Assembly: GCF_002252445.1 (NCBI RefSeq)
Contig: NZ_NNRJ01000014.1
Span: 62,001 to 126,000, forward strand
Reading direction: 5' to 3'
DNA: 64,000 nucleotides
Source of the DNA: Brucella thiophenivorans
GTDB lineage: Bacteria; Pseudomonadota; Alphaproteobacteria; Rhizobiales; Rhizobiaceae
This document shows, piece by piece, positions 1 to 9,290 of this stretch (position 1 is its first letter; each line of letters opens with the position of its first letter). Made by a program: the position numbers and the translations under genes. Under the pieces are notes generated by a model, which was given only the letters and a program-made list of their open reading frames with translations, searched no databases and was not told the DNA's origin.

Positions 1-88
1 AATATTGGGACAGGCATAACAAAAAATCACACGCCAATGCCCGCTCAGGCACCGGCGCGTCATAAAAATTCAGCTCTGTAAAAGAGAC

Positions 89-358
89 TTATTCCCAGCA
101 ACCCAGATTACGGCCCTTCAGATTATGAGCATCAATATCGGTGGCCAAACGCGCATCTTCACGCAAAAGAACCATGGCTGTTCTCTGCTTGAGATCGATT
201 CGCTGCCAGCCAGCACATTCAGTCGGCATCTGGGGTCTGCTGTCGATCCGAACCGTTTCAGACCATGCCGCTGCTGCACAACCTGAGAGAACTGCTCCAA
301 CAGCAACAGCCATCACGGATTGCAGGATCAATCTGCCTGTTCGTGCCTCAAGGCTCAT
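89..358 (-). CDS. small orphan lipoprotein, possibly o-spanin-like
   Basis: An 89-residue predicted lipoprotein. Its N-terminus has a hydrophobic stretch (residues 10-24) ending in a lipobox, LSGC, with the acylated cysteine at residue 27. The short mature part carries two more cysteines, in TECAGW and in LGCW at the C-terminus, and a DIDAHN segment between them. That W/T/D-HN-G-CW pattern reminds me of the small proteins beside lysis genes of alphaproteobacterial phages, so an Rz1-like outer-membrane spanin relic is possible; this is inference. No endolysin, holin or other phage gene is nearby. The ATG is preferred over an in-frame TTG two codons upstream and is preceded by GGGAG at a long distance. 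Confidence 0.6.
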   Translation of the reverse strand: MSLEARTGRLILQSVMAVAVGAVLSGCAAAAWSETVRIDSRPQMPTECAGWQRIDLKQRTAMVLLREDARLATDIDAHNLKGRNLGCWE

Positions 359-383
359 ATTCAAGGCTAGCTACTCCCTCACA

Positions 384-488
384 GCGCGCATCCCGAAAAG
401 TGCAAACCAGTTTTCGGATCAAGATGCGCAGCAAAACAAACAATCAGAGCGTTGAACTCTTTCGATCGGAACAAAACTCGCCCTAAAG
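384..488. repeat. dispersed intergenic palindromic repeat, copy 1
   Basis: Begins GCGCATCCCGAAAAGTG and runs through TTTTCGGATCAAGATGCGC to CCCTAAAG. The order of blocks (CCCGAAAAGTG, then AAAC.NGTTTTCGG, AAGATGCGC, AAAACAAA, AGAGCG, GATCGGA) matches copies near 634, 13294 and, inverted, 33841. Arms such as CCGAAAA/TTTTCGG can form a hairpin. It resembles the RIME-type mosaic repeats known from rhizobia; the family name is inference. Confidence 0.55.
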
Positions 489-633
489 CCCTCGACACGC
501 CCACTTTGCCGAAATCATTTTTCATCGCGATGAGCGGTATGAAAAATCCTTTATAGCCTGCGTTCAATTGCCCCCGCAATATCCAACAGATAGGAACAGC
601 ATCATTTAAATTAAGGCCATAAAGCGGCCGATT

Positions 634-737
634 TAAAGCACACCCCAAAAAGGGTAAAACGGTTTTCGAAAAATATTCGTACTAAAACAAATGATTAGAG
701 CGCCGATCGGATCCAATCAGATCGAAACGCGTTCTGA
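634..737. repeat. dispersed intergenic palindromic repeat, copy 2
   Basis: Same block order as copy 1: CCCCAAAAAGGGTAAAACGG, GTTTTCG, AAAACAAA, then a 32-base segment (697-728) that is identical to 33808-33839. The second half contains GATCGGATCCAATCAGATCG, which is partly self-complementary. Lies in the lipoprotein-aqpZ gap. Confidence 0.6.
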
Positions 738-955
738 ATGCATTCGTGGTTTATTTTGATATTTCGGAAGGTTTATAAGCAATTTATAATATTAGTTATA
801 TCTAAATTTGAATTTACTTATTTATTTTTACACATAGAAAACATAATGAAATTTTACGCAAATAAAACAATATTGATGTGAGAAAAAACTTCGATATATA
901 TTTATATGTCTGATTCGCATTGGCATTTATCACTACACCAACACGGGGGACTTCC

Positions 956-1642
956 ATGTTGAACAAACTGTCTGCGGAATTTTTTGGAACATTTTGGCTC
1001 GTGTTTGGCGGTTGCGGCAGCGCAATCTTCGCCGCAGCATATCCTGAACTCGGCATCGGATTTGCAGGCGTCGCTCTCGCATTCGGTCTCACCGTTCTGA
1101 CGATGGCTTATGCTGTAGGGGGCATTTCCGGTGGTCACTTTAATCCAGCCGTATCGCTAGGGCTTCTGGTTGCCGGGCGCTTTCCAGCCAAAGATCTCAT
1201 TCCATACTGGATCGCACAGGTTCTGGGCGGCATTGCTGCGGCAGCCATCCTTTATCTGATCGCAACCGGAAAAAGCGATTTCTCAGTTGGAGGTTTTGCA
1301 TCCAACGGATATGGCGAACTTTCGCCCGGCGGCTATAGCCTCACCTCAGCACTGCTGGTTGAAATCGTGCTGACGGCATTTTTCCTGATCGTCATTCTCG
1401 GCTCGACGTCGTCATCGGCCCCTTCAGGATTTGCTCCAATTGCAATCGGACTTGGCCTCACTCTTATCCATCTGGTGTCGATCCCCATCACCAACACTTC
1501 GGTTAATCCGGCCCGTTCTGCGGCTGCAGCACTGTTTGCAGAAACCGGCGCGGTCAATCAGCTCTGGCTGTTCTGGGTGGCTCCACTCGTGGGCGCAGCC
1601 ATCGGCGCGATCATCTGGAAAGGGTTGCTCGGTAAGGACTGA
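956..1642 (+). CDS. aqpZ: aquaporin Z-type water channel
   Basis: A 228-residue major intrinsic protein, the usual length for bacterial AqpZ, with six membrane segments. Both pore-forming NPA motifs are present: HFNPAVS (Asn63) and SVNPARS (about residue 185), the second followed by the Arg of the selectivity filter. The family moves water across the inner membrane; the narrow-filter signature fits a water channel rather than a glycerol facilitator. The ATG chosen has GGGGGA six bases upstream; an in-frame TTG 36 bases earlier lacks a ribosome site. It stands alone, with a strong terminator directly after it. Brucella has an osmotically regulated aquaporin of this kind (aqpX). Confidence 0.93.
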   Translation: MLNKLSAEFFGTFWLVFGGCGSAIFAAAYPELGIGFAGVALAFGLTVLTMAYAVGGISGGHFNPAVSLGLLVAGRFPAKDLIPYWIAQVLGGIAAAAILYLIATGKSDFSVGGFASNGYGELSPGGYSLTSALLVEIVLTAFFLIVILGSTSSSAPSGFAPIAIGLGLTLIHLVSIPITNTSVNPARSAAAALFAETGAVNQLWLFWVAPLVGAAIGAIIWKGLLGKD

Positions 1643-1655
1643 TCAAACGTCACAA

Positions 1656-1692
1656 CCTCTCCCGGAAACGCTCGCTTTCGGGAGAGGTGTTT
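1656..1692 (+). terminator. rho-independent terminator of aqpZ
   Basis: CCTCTCCCGGAAA pairs with TTTCGGGAGAGG across a 7-base loop, a near-perfect 12-bp stem 13 bases after the aqpZ stop. The tail TGTTTAAAT is only moderately T-rich. Confidence 0.8.
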
Positions 1693-1701
1693 AAATATCG
1701 A

Positions 1702-2193
1702 TCATTCTTTTGGCAACGCTTTTGGAACGGCCTTGTTACCAGCATGAACTTGCGCTTCAATCTGGTCACGGTCCTGCGCCTTGATGCCGATAAGATCGGC
1801 CACGCGCCACATCACATCGGCCTCTACTTCGCTCGCAACACCATCTGCATAGACGATGTTCCACATCAGCACGATGAAATCGAGACGTGCCTGATAGTCG
1901 AGATGGCGCTTAAGGACTGATGTGAAATCCGAAAGGCTGATTGATTCCTGATCCGCCTCTTCCGCAGCACGGATGAGTTGTTTAAGGGCGTCACCCTTCA
2001 AGCCATACTTCTGCGAAAGCATCGCTGAAAGCTTGGCGCGTTCAACTTCGCGCACATCACCATCTGCATCCATGATGTGAAACATCAATGCAGCGGCGGC
2101 CAATCTTGGATCATCATCGGAAAATTTCTCGCCGCGCTCACGCAAACCGTTGCCGGGCAACTCTTTCAAAAAATCCAGAAAACGATCGAACAT
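1702..2193 (-). CDS. TerB-family (tellurite resistance-like) protein
   Basis: 163 residues, mostly helical and acidic, with the repeated metal-binding look of the TerB fold: FHIMDADGDV (about residues 38-47) and a second MWNIVYADG (about 109-117), each followed by an acidic EVE/EAD segment. TerB-like domains bind divalent metal ions and occur in stress-related proteins. No other ter genes are present, so a role in tellurite resistance itself cannot be claimed; many alphaproteobacteria carry this stand-alone form. It is convergent with aqpZ and monocistronic. Function unknown. Confidence 0.75.
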   Translation of the reverse strand: MFDRFLDFLKELPGNGLRERGEKFSDDDPRLAAAALMFHIMDADGDVREVERAKLSAMLSQKYGLKGDALKQLIRAAEEADQESISLSDFTSVLKRHLDYQARLDFIVLMWNIVYADGVASEVEADVMWRVADLIGIKAQDRDQIEAQVHAGNKAVPKALPKE

Positions 2194-2346
2194 TCACCCT
2201 CACCACACGAACACGGCAAATACCGCTGTTTAGAACTGTTGAAAGTAACGAGATGATCGCATCGCACAAGACATCAAACCATCCTGTGCGGGTTTTAACG
2301 GTTCGAGAGGACACATGCGTGGTCTTTAGGCAACAATTTATTGCCT

Positions 2347-2473
2347 TTAGAGCATAATCAGATTTTCGTTGAACGGGGATCGGTACGATTATGCTTCAAG
2401 TAAGCGAGATTACAGCACCCGTCCGGTTAAATCAGATCGAAACGCGCTTTAGGTCGTGGTGACGCCCTAAAGA
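2347..2473. repeat. dispersed intergenic repeat, variant copy
   Basis: Sits between terB and hemY. Contains a perfect 9-bp inverted repeat, AGCATAATC (2351-2359) and GATTATGCT (2387-2395), then AAATCAGATCGAAACGCGCTTTAGG, which shares the AATCAGATCGAAAC block with the copies at 634 and 33808. A 7-bp stem, CTTTAGG/CCTAAAG (2447-2453, 2466-2472), closes the element just beyond the hemY stop and may also act as a weak terminator. Confidence 0.5.
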
Positions 2474-2477
2474 CCAG

Positions 2478-4103
2478 CTAGAATAGTCTTAGACCGCTTT
2501 GAGTTTTTTGCGATGACTGGCTGTTATCCACACCCGGATCATCGACAATGATGTGCGCGCTGCGGGTTTTCGAATGATCGACGTGTTCTTCTAGATCGTC
2601 AGGTGAAACGGCATCAATTACCGCTGGCTTTTCAGCCTCAACAATCTTGTCAGGCGGCGTCACCTTCACCGGCTCTGCATCAGGTACAACAACCTCAGCA
2701 TCAACCACATCATCAAACTTTGGCTTCCGCGTCGATCTTTCAAACGGAACAATCGCCTGATTATCCGCAACAGCCTCAGCAATTTCTGGCTTTTCCACTT
2801 CGATCACCGGTGAAAGCTGTTCGACAGGCACCTTCCATTCGAAACTGTTCAGACGTCCAGTCACTGGCGATACCGGCGACCACTGCTCAGACACATAGCC
2901 ATCAGCCGTCCATGCCGGATCACGTGGCGCTTTCACAGCCTGCGCAAGCCACTGCCGCACCTTGCCCTGATCACCAGTCTCAGCTTCTTCAATATCGGCC
3001 AGGAGCAGATAGGCACTTTCACGCGGCGCACCGCGCAACGCTTTTTCGGCATTTTCCCGCGCTAGACGATAATCGCCTGCCTCATAGGCCGCACGCGCCA
3101 GCGCCAGACTACCCTCGGCATTGTTCGAGCGTAACGTCACAAGATGCTTTGCCCGTTTCAAACGGTCCTGCACCGTGTCACCGGCACGACCATAAACATA
3201 GGTCGAAGCAATATCGGGATGCGGTGAACGCTTCCATGCCGCCTCAAGAATTTTCGATCCTTTGCGCACTTCACCATCGGCAAACAGCGCGCGCGCGGCG
3301 ACAACCGCTGCTGGCACAAGATCGGGCGCGAGCTTATTGGCTTCAAGCGCAATCGCTTTGGCATGCGCATGATCCACATCGACCGTAGCAATAGCCTTTG
3401 CGGTCAAAAGCGCTGCACGCTCCTTTTTCACTACGTCTCTGCCATGCGCCAGTGCCTGCTTGCGCGCATCCACCAGCTTTAAGGCCCCGTCCCAATCGCC
3501 ATCAGAGCAGAGTTGGCCCATAACGGCGGATGATGCCCATTCAAGCTGCGGTGCTTCTTTGGCAGCTTCTGCCGCATAATGACGTGCGGCTTCTCGCGCA
3601 CCCATGCGCTGGGCCTCGATGTAAAGACCACGCAAGCCGAGAAGTTTGGTTTCCGGGTCTTCAATCATCGCTTCAAAACCCTTGCGGGCATCGTCGGTAC
3701 GGCCTTCAAGCATCGCAGTCTGCGCTTCAAGAAGCTTGATCAGCGGTTCCTGATCCGAATTGAGCAACTTGCCAGCCTGTTTGGTCATGCGGCGCGCAGC
3801 TTCCGCATCGCCTGCTCCGGCAGCAATCAAGCCGGTCGAAAGCGATTGATAGCCACGGTCACGTTTGCGCGCACGAAAATGGCGGCGCAGCGTATAAGGC
3901 GACTGAATAATGCTCTTGATCAGCCACCAGAGAATCAAAATTGCGGCAACAATCGCCACAACACCGGCAGCAGCGGTGATCAGCGGCACATTGTAATGAT
4001 TGCCTGCAAAGGTGACATCAAGCTCGCCCGGACGATCCGCTAGCCAGGAAAAACCAAACCCCAGAACAACGACAACAGCAAAGTAAAATATCACACGCAG
4101 CAT
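2478..4103 (-). CDS. hemY: HemY-domain membrane protein with TPR repeats
   Basis: 541 residues. Two N-terminal membrane segments (about 1-21 and 41-65) belong to the HemY_N domain; the remainder is a cytoplasmic helical array with tetratricopeptide-like repeats such as GSLALARAAYEAGDYRLARENAEKAL, ending in a low-complexity acidic tail with many V/E/P residues. This is the proteobacterial HemY paired with hemC and hemD, not the protoporphyrinogen oxidase that also bears the name. Its biochemical role is unresolved; the gene order suggests a link to tetrapyrrole synthesis or its membrane organisation. It is the last gene of the hemC-hemD-mitofilin-like-hemY cluster, 10 bases after the preceding gene. 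Confidence 0.88.
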   Translation of the reverse strand: MLRVIFYFAVVVVLGFGFSWLADRPGELDVTFAGNHYNVPLITAAAGVVAIVAAILILWWLIKSIIQSPYTLRRHFRARKRDRGYQSLSTGLIAAGAGDAEAARRMTKQAGKLLNSDQEPLIKLLEAQTAMLEGRTDDARKGFEAMIEDPETKLLGLRGLYIEAQRMGAREAARHYAAEAAKEAPQLEWASSAVMGQLCSDGDWDGALKLVDARKQALAHGRDVVKKERAALLTAKAIATVDVDHAHAKAIALEANKLAPDLVPAAVVAARALFADGEVRKGSKILEAAWKRSPHPDIASTYVYGRAGDTVQDRLKRAKHLVTLRSNNAEGSLALARAAYEAGDYRLARENAEKALRGAPRESAYLLLADIEEAETGDQGKVRQWLAQAVKAPRDPAWTADGYVSEQWSPVSPVTGRLNSFEWKVPVEQLSPVIEVEKPEIAEAVADNQAIVPFERSTRKPKFDDVVDAEVVVPDAEPVKVTPPDKIVEAEKPAVIDAVSPDDLEEHVDHSKTRSAHIIVDDPGVDNSQSSQKTQSGLRLF

Positions 4104-4113
4104 GAACGGCTCC

Positions 4114-5403
4114 TTAGTTTGGCGCCGTGGCGTCGGTTTTGGGTTTCAGACTTTCGGCAACAAGACGCTGGATCAAAACATCCGCGTCGCGTCGCGCCTT
4201 CATCTGACCAGCAAACTCTTCAGAAACCGCCTTTGCATCAGCCGGAAGCTGCTCCCATTCCGAAATAGCACGCTCAAGATCACCGGAATGAAGCGCTGCT
4301 TCCATGCGTGCTGTTGTCGGACCGACACCGGTTCCGCTCACATTGCCCGCCACGGGACGAACACTGACGAGGCCTTTAGCACTCGCAACAAGCTGATCCC
4401 AAACGCCAGCATCGGCGGGAAGATTGTTTTCAGTGGCAACAATTTTATTTGCAACAGGCCCGAACCATGCATTCAAATCGGCAATTGTCGGGACGCCCTT
4501 GTCGGCAAAAGCAGTGAGCGCTTCAACAGACGTATCCTGCGGTGTAACGGACGCAAAGGTATCGAGTTCAGCCTTAAAAGATCCGCCGCGATCAATCGCT
4601 GTTTTCAGCGCGTTGGCCGCAATCAGTGCCGATGCGTCGGGCTGCCGAGTGCTTTCACTCACCTTATCCTGTAGCGAAACCAGCCTCTGCTCCAGAGTTG
4701 AGATGGTGCCGCTATTGCCCGAAACACCCGCTGCTGCCTGATCGGCCTGATTCTTTGCATCGCTCAGCTGGGTTTCCAGAATCTCAATTCGTGACGTGAG
4801 CGCTGAAATATCGACGGGCGAAGCGCCGTCCTGCGCCTGTGGCAGCGCATCAAACTGCTGCTGTATCTCGGTCAGGCTACCGGCAACGGCCTCCGCCTTG
4901 ATTTCAGCTGCTTCGACATTCTTCTGCAGATTAGCAAATTCCGTCTTGCTGGCATCATCAAGCGGTGCAGGCGCTGGATTAGAGCGCAATTCCGCAATCT
5001 GCTGTTCCATACGTGCAAGCTGCTCGGCAGTGACCTTTGCTCCGGGCGAAGGAATAACATTGCCCCATTGCAGTGCCAGAATACCGCCCAGCGCGATCAC
5101 ACCACCGGCAACACCTGCCAGAAGATAAGAGCCGCCCGAACTCGACTTTTGTACGGATGAAGCAGCCGGACGCGGCGTTTCCTGCTTAACTCCCGCCGTA
5201 AATGGCGGCTTTTCTGTCTTGGCTTCTGTTTTGATTTCTGGCTGTGATGCAGCTTTTTTGATAGGATCGCCAACCGGTTCAGCATCCGGGACAGGCTTTG
5301 GCGCTGTTGCTTCGTCAACGCGTTTAACATCCGACGGATCAAGATTGATCGTCACAGGCTTGGTTGCCGGTTTGGAATGTCGCGGAGTGCCGGATTTCGC
5401 CAT
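4114..5403 (-). CDS. mitofilin/Mic60-like inner-membrane protein (COG4223 type)
   Basis: 429 residues. A long basic/proline-rich cytoplasmic N-terminus, one glycine-rich membrane segment (about 92-112), a coiled coil (about 120-260, with repeated EQQIAEL and IEILETQLSDAKNQ heptads) and a C-terminal domain ending LIQRLVAESLKPK. This arrangement matches alphaproteobacterial relatives of mitochondrial Mic60, which sit beside hemC/hemD/hemY and shape the inner membrane; that family knowledge is established for photosynthetic members and inferred here. Lies 81 bases after hemD and just ahead of hemY, almost certainly co-transcribed. Confidence 0.82.
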   Translation of the reverse strand: MAKSGTPRHSKPATKPVTINLDPSDVKRVDEATAPKPVPDAEPVGDPIKKAASQPEIKTEAKTEKPPFTAGVKQETPRPAASSVQKSSSGGSYLLAGVAGGVIALGGILALQWGNVIPSPGAKVTAEQLARMEQQIAELRSNPAPAPLDDASKTEFANLQKNVEAAEIKAEAVAGSLTEIQQQFDALPQAQDGASPVDISALTSRIEILETQLSDAKNQADQAAAGVSGNSGTISTLEQRLVSLQDKVSESTRQPDASALIAANALKTAIDRGGSFKAELDTFASVTPQDTSVEALTAFADKGVPTIADLNAWFGPVANKIVATENNLPADAGVWDQLVASAKGLVSVRPVAGNVSGTGVGPTTARMEAALHSGDLERAISEWEQLPADAKAVSEEFAGQMKARRDADVLIQRLVAESLKPKTDATAPN

Positions 5404-5484
5404 AGGTCCTCTCGTAGTGCAAATAATGTGTGTAAAGCTTATCAGATAAAATCACGAGATGAAGGAAGGTTGCGCGCAAAAGAG

Positions 5485-6219
5485 TCAAAGTTTGGAAAAC
5501 AAACGAAAAATACCGTTCTCATCTGGATGATCTGCGACAAGTGCCTGTGCGCGCCATTGCGCTGGCAAAGCCTGCGCAACCCGGTCCGAAATGCATAAAA
5601 TCTTCGTTTTCGCATCAAATTGCATCTCTGATTTCAGCATCGTCTCAATAAGAAATGTTGCTGCAACGGCAGAATAAAGCAACACCGCGACAAATGGACC
5701 GACGCTGAAAACCGCACTGATTTCGTTGGCAGAATAGTCAATCACCTCGACGTCATAGACATCACAGACCTTCATTTGAAGGCCAGCCTGCAAAACCCGC
5801 TCTTCAAAAACTGGCTGACGCACGCGTCCCGCCAGATAAAGAAGTCGGGCGCCTTCCGGCAAATGCCCGGCAAGCTTGGCTGCCAGCCGCACGGCGTCAC
5901 CGCCGCCCTCAATTACATGCTCAAAACCGGCAATTTTTGCGGCCCTTGCCGTTCCTTCGCCCACCGCAAAAAGCGGCAGCGCTTTAAAAGACTCAAGCTT
6001 TTCGTCGCGAACATGCCGAAATGCATTGGCACTGGTGACAGCCAGCGCATCGAAGGATTGATTCTTGATATTGAATTCAAGCGCAATAGTACGGCTCACC
6101 GGCAGAGAAACAGGCGAAAAGCCAAGATCAACAAGCTTTGCAGCCGTCAATGAAGCCGATGGTTCTGGCCGCGTGATCAGAACGCGACTACCAATTTCTA
6201 GCTTGTTCGCTTCCGCCAA
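5485..6219 (-). CDS. hemD: uroporphyrinogen-III synthase
   Basis: 244 residues. Closes and inverts the D ring of hydroxymethylbilane to give uroporphyrinogen III, the precursor of haem and cobalamin. The N-terminus VLITRPEPSA is the family start; LYLAGRVRQPVFEERL-like and the C-terminal DRVAQALPAQWRAQALVADHPDENG are typical. The reading frame begins with TTG, since no ATG precedes the conserved core. GGGAG lies five bases before the TTG and overlaps the end of hemC, so translation is probably coupled to hemC (2-base gap). HemD proteins are poorly conserved, but the position behind hemC settles the call. Confidence 0.92.
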   Translation of the reverse strand: MAEANKLEIGSRVLITRPEPSASLTAAKLVDLGFSPVSLPVSRTIALEFNIKNQSFDALAVTSANAFRHVRDEKLESFKALPLFAVGEGTARAAKIAGFEHVIEGGGDAVRLAAKLAGHLPEGARLLYLAGRVRQPVFEERVLQAGLQMKVCDVYDVEVIDYSANEISAVFSVGPFVAVLLYSAVAATFLIETMLKSEMQFDAKTKILCISDRVAQALPAQWRAQALVADHPDENGIFRLFSKL

Positions 6220-6221
6220 AT

Positions 6222-7151
6222 TTACTCCCAGCCTTCAAAGAAATCTGGACCGGCCTCGGCACGCACACGCTTCGCAGCATCAGAGCCAAGCTCGGCTGCG
6301 TCGGCTGCTGCACCTTCTGCCGTGACCTCATGCGCCTCACGACCATCCGGCGTCAGAATCATGCCGCGAAACGAGACCTTGTCGCCATCAACAATCGCAA
6401 GGCCAGCAATCGGCGTGCGGCACGAGCCATCAAGCGTCGCCAGAAATGCGCGCTCGCAGGCCAGTGCCACATGCGTATCGCTATGCGCCAAAGGCTTAAG
6501 CAGCGCGTCGATCTTATCATCCAAGATACGCGTTTCAATGCCGATAGCTCCCTGTCCGGGTGCGGGCAGAAAGATGGACGGATCGAGCAGATCGGTAATC
6601 ACATCCTCAAGGTCGAGGCGCTTTAGCCCGGCACAGGCGAGGAAGGTGCCATCCACTTCGCCCTCTTCCAGCTTGCGCAAGCGTGTCTGGACATTGCCGC
6701 GGAACATCACCACTTGCAGATCGGGACGCAGGCGCTTGATCATCGCCTGACGGCGCAACGACGACGAGCCCACGACAGACCCCTGCGGCAGATCGAGAAA
6801 ACGCTTCGAGGTACGGCCAACAAAAGCATCACGCGGATCTTCGCGTTCAAGAAATACAGAAAGATGAAGACCCTCCGGCAAAACGGTCGGCATATCTTTG
6901 GTGGAATGCACAGCCAGATCGATACGACCATCTTTGAGCGCAGCCTCAATCTCTTCGGTAAACAGCCCCTTGCCGCCAACCTGCGACAGCGGACGATCCT
7001 GAATGCGATCACCGGCAGTCGACATAGGCACGATTTCGATAGCGTCTTCGCTTAGGCCATGCGCGGCAATCAGACGGTCACGCGTTTCATAGGCTTGGGC
7101 GAGCGCAAGCTTGCTGCCTCTTGTGCCAATCTTCAAGGATGCTGTTTGCAT
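6222..7151 (-). CDS. hemC: porphobilinogen deaminase (hydroxymethylbilane synthase)
   Basis: 309 residues, normal length. Polymerises four porphobilinogens into hydroxymethylbilane in the cytosol. Begins with the family motif [14 protein letters not shown]; contains [15 protein letters not shown], with the substrate-binding Lys-Asp, and [16 protein letters not shown]. The dipyrromethane cofactor cysteine lies in [11 protein letters not shown] (about residue 242). First gene of the minus-strand haem cluster, divergent from tsaD with a 74-base shared promoter region. Confidence 0.97.
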   Translation of the reverse strand: MQTASLKIGTRGSKLALAQAYETRDRLIAAHGLSEDAIEIVPMSTAGDRIQDRPLSQVGGKGLFTEEIEAALKDGRIDLAVHSTKDMPTVLPEGLHLSVFLEREDPRDAFVGRTSKRFLDLPQGSVVGSSSLRRQAMIKRLRPDLQVVMFRGNVQTRLRKLEEGEVDGTFLACAGLKRLDLEDVITDLLDPSIFLPAPGQGAIGIETRILDDKIDALLKPLAHSDTHVALACERAFLATLDGSCRTPIAGLAIVDGDKVSFRGMILTPDGREAHEVTAEGAAADAAELGSDAAKRVRAEAGPDFFEGWE

Positions 7152-7225
7152 ATCGCGCCGTCCATGATACCGGGTTTCTCAAATATTTTACGTCAAATTA
7201 CAAGACAGGCAGGGTCTAGCCGCAA

Positions 7226-8305
7226 ATGCGTATTCTTGGAATAGAGACAAGTTGCGACGAAACAGCCGCCGCCATCGTCGAGCGCGACGATAACGGTAAA
7301 GGGCATATTTTGTCCAATGTGGTGCTCAGCCAGATAGCAGAACACGAGCCTTATGGCGGCGTCGTGCCGGAAATCGCCGCACGCGCCCATGTCGAAGCGC
7401 TCGACCGGCTGGTCGAACGTGCGCTCAAAGACGCCAAGCTGAGGCTCGATGAAGTGGATGCGATCGCCGCTACCGCAGGTCCGGGTCTCATCGGTGGACT
7501 TATTGTTGGCCTCATGACCGCCAAGGCCATGGCCATGGCTGCAAACAAACCATTTTATGCCGTCAATCATCTGGAAGGCCACGCGCTCACCGCCCGACTG
7601 ACCGACAATCTTTCGTTCCCTTATCTGCTGCTGCTGGTTTCCGGTGGCCACACGCAGATGGTTCTTGTGCGTGGTCTTGGCGATTATGAACGTCTTGGCA
7701 CGACAATCGACGATGCGCTGGGCGAGGCTTTCGACAAGACTGCCAAGCTGCTCGGTTTGCCATATCCGGGTGGTCCAGCCGTTGAGCGTATGGCATTGCA
7801 GGGCGATCCGAAAAGGTTCCCGCTGCCACGGCCTCTCAAAGGTGAAGCACGGCTCGACTTCTCCTTCTCCGGCCTCAAGACAGCCGTGCGCCAGACTGCA
7901 ACGGAACTGAGCCCGCTTTCCGATCAAGATGTAGCCGACATCTGCGCATCTTTTCAGGATGCTGTGGCCGACACCTTGTCAGATCGCGTCAAGCGTTCTC
8001 TGGAGCGTTTCAGACAGGAGTTTCCTGACTGCGCGACACCTTCGCTCATCGTTGCGGGTGGCGTTGCGGCCAACAAGACCTTGCGTACATCGCTGGAAAA
8101 GCTTTGTGCAAAACATGGTTTCAGCTTCGTCGCACCACCGCTAAATCTCTGCACTGACAATGCGGCCATGATTGCCTGGGCGGGCGCAGAGCGTGCCGCC
8201 ACAAAAGGCCCTGATTCACTTAATCTCGCGCCACGCTCGCGCTGGCCGCTTGATGAAAAATCAGCACCCATGTTCGGCACCGGACGTCGCGGAGCAAAAG
8301 CATGA
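7226..8305 (+). CDS. tsaD: tRNA N6-threonylcarbamoyladenosine transferase TsaD
   Basis: 359 residues. With TsaB/TsaE it transfers threonylcarbamoyl from TC-AMP to A37 of ANN-decoding tRNAs. Starts [15 protein letters not shown]; metal ligands are the two histidines of [11 protein letters not shown] (His115 and His119), with a third element near the C-terminus in [13 protein letters not shown]. Glycine-rich [11 protein letters not shown] and PYPGGPAVE are family motifs. The gene overlaps gpsA by four bases (ATGA). tsaB and tsaE are not in the window. A divergent promoter is shared with hemC. Confidence 0.97.
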   Translation: MRILGIETSCDETAAAIVERDDNGKGHILSNVVLSQIAEHEPYGGVVPEIAARAHVEALDRLVERALKDAKLRLDEVDAIAATAGPGLIGGLIVGLMTAKAMAMAANKPFYAVNHLEGHALTARLTDNLSFPYLLLLVSGGHTQMVLVRGLGDYERLGTTIDDALGEAFDKTAKLLGLPYPGGPAVERMALQGDPKRFPLPRPLKGEARLDFSFSGLKTAVRQTATELSPLSDQDVADICASFQDAVADTLSDRVKRSLERFRQEFPDCATPSLIVAGGVAANKTLRTSLEKLCAKHGFSFVAPPLNLCTDNAAMIAWAGAERAATKGPDSLNLAPRSRWPLDEKSAPMFGTGRRGAKA

Positions 8306-9288
8306 GTGAGCGGGCAAAAATTGCCGTACTCGGCGGCGGCGCATGGGGAACCGCTCTTGCAGCGATGAGTGCAATCAGCGGCCACGACACTTGGCTTTAT
8401 GCACGTGATGCGCAGACCGTTGCACAGATCAACGACCTGCGCCGCAATCCCGCCTATCTTGGCGAAATCGAATTGCCAAAAGGCATTCAGGCCAGCACCG
8501 ATGCCAAAGCCGTGCTTGAAAATGCTGATGCGGTGCTTGTCGTGGTTCCGGCACAGGCCATGCGCAAGGGGCTTTTGGAACTCATCAACTTTATCCCGCA
8601 ATCTGCGCCCGTCATTCTCTGTGCCAAGGGCATTGAGCGCGAAACAGGAAGGCTGATGTCGGAAGTGGTGGCGGAAGTTCTGCCACATCATAGGATCGGA
8701 GCACTGTCCGGCCCAAGCTTCGCAACCGACGTGGCACGCGGCCTGCCAACGGCTGTGACCATTGCCTGCGAAGATGCTACCATTGCCGATCAGCTTGCCG
8801 CAATGCTTTCCGGCCCGGCTTTCCGCTGCTATTCGACAACCGATCTTAAGGGCGTGGAAATCGGCGGCGCATTGAAAAACGTGCTGGCTTTGGCCGCAGG
8901 TGCCGCTATCGGGCGCGGCTATGGCGCCAGCGCACAAGCCGCACTTGTCACACGCGGCTTTGCCGAATTGCGCCGCGTAGCGCAAGCCATGGATGCAAAG
9001 CCTGAAACCATCATGGGGCTTTCGGGCCTTGGCGATCTGATGCTCACCTGCTCCTCATCGCAGTCGCGCAATTATTCTTACGGGCTGGCGCTGGGCCGTG
9101 GCGAAGACCTCACCAATCGCCCGCTGGCCGAAGGTGTTGCAACCGCCCCTATTGCTGCCGAACTTTGCCGGAAACATGCAGTCACCGCCCCGATTATCAC
9201 GGCGGTTGCGGCACTTCTTTCCGGAAAAATCACCATCGACGAGGCCGTTACGGCCCTACTTAATCGACCACTCAAGACTGAGGATTAA
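8302..9288 (+). CDS. gpsA: NAD(P)-dependent glycerol-3-phosphate dehydrogenase
   Basis: 328 residues. Reduces dihydroxyacetone phosphate to sn-glycerol 3-phosphate for phospholipid synthesis. The Rossmann motif [10 protein letters not shown] is at residues 10-19; the signature [17 protein letters not shown] and the catalytic Lys in [15 protein letters not shown] (about 192) are present, as is [13 protein letters not shown]. Its start codon overlaps the tsaD stop, so the two are translationally coupled; yciI follows two bases after its stop. Confidence 0.97.
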   Translation: MSERAKIAVLGGGAWGTALAAMSAISGHDTWLYARDAQTVAQINDLRRNPAYLGEIELPKGIQASTDAKAVLENADAVLVVVPAQAMRKGLLELINFIPQSAPVILCAKGIERETGRLMSEVVAEVLPHHRIGALSGPSFATDVARGLPTAVTIACEDATIADQLAAMLSGPAFRCYSTTDLKGVEIGGALKNVLALAAGAAIGRGYGASAQAALVTRGFAELRRVAQAMDAKPETIMGLSGLGDLMLTCSSSQSRNYSYGLALGRGEDLTNRPLAEGVATAPIAAELCRKHAVTAPIITAVAALLSGKITIDEAVTALLNRPLKTED

Positions 9289-9290
9289 TC

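Larger units (their letters stand above)
359..955. other. long intergenic region with repeats and an AT-rich block
   Basis: About 600 bases between the divergent lipoprotein and aqpZ genes hold no convincing gene. Two copies of a dispersed palindromic repeat lie at about 384-488 and 634-737. From about 747 to 915 the sequence becomes strongly AT-rich, with runs such as TTATAATATTAG and TATATATTTATATG, unlike the rest of the window. This stretch must contain the aqpZ promoter, but no single -35/-10 pair stands out. Confidence 0.6.

Noticed and set aside
1702-2193. Tellurite-resistance operon around the TerB-like gene
   Set aside because: No terA, terC, terD or terZ homologue is present; TerB-like proteins commonly stand alone.
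2478-4103. hemY as a protoporphyrinogen oxidase
   Set aside because: The protein has the HemY_N membrane domain and TPR-like repeats, and no FAD-binding motif; the shared name is historical.
7954-8985. A 343-codon minus-strand frame opposite tsaD-gpsA
   Set aside because: Antisense to two conserved, overlapping genes; Cys/His/Gly-rich shadow translation.
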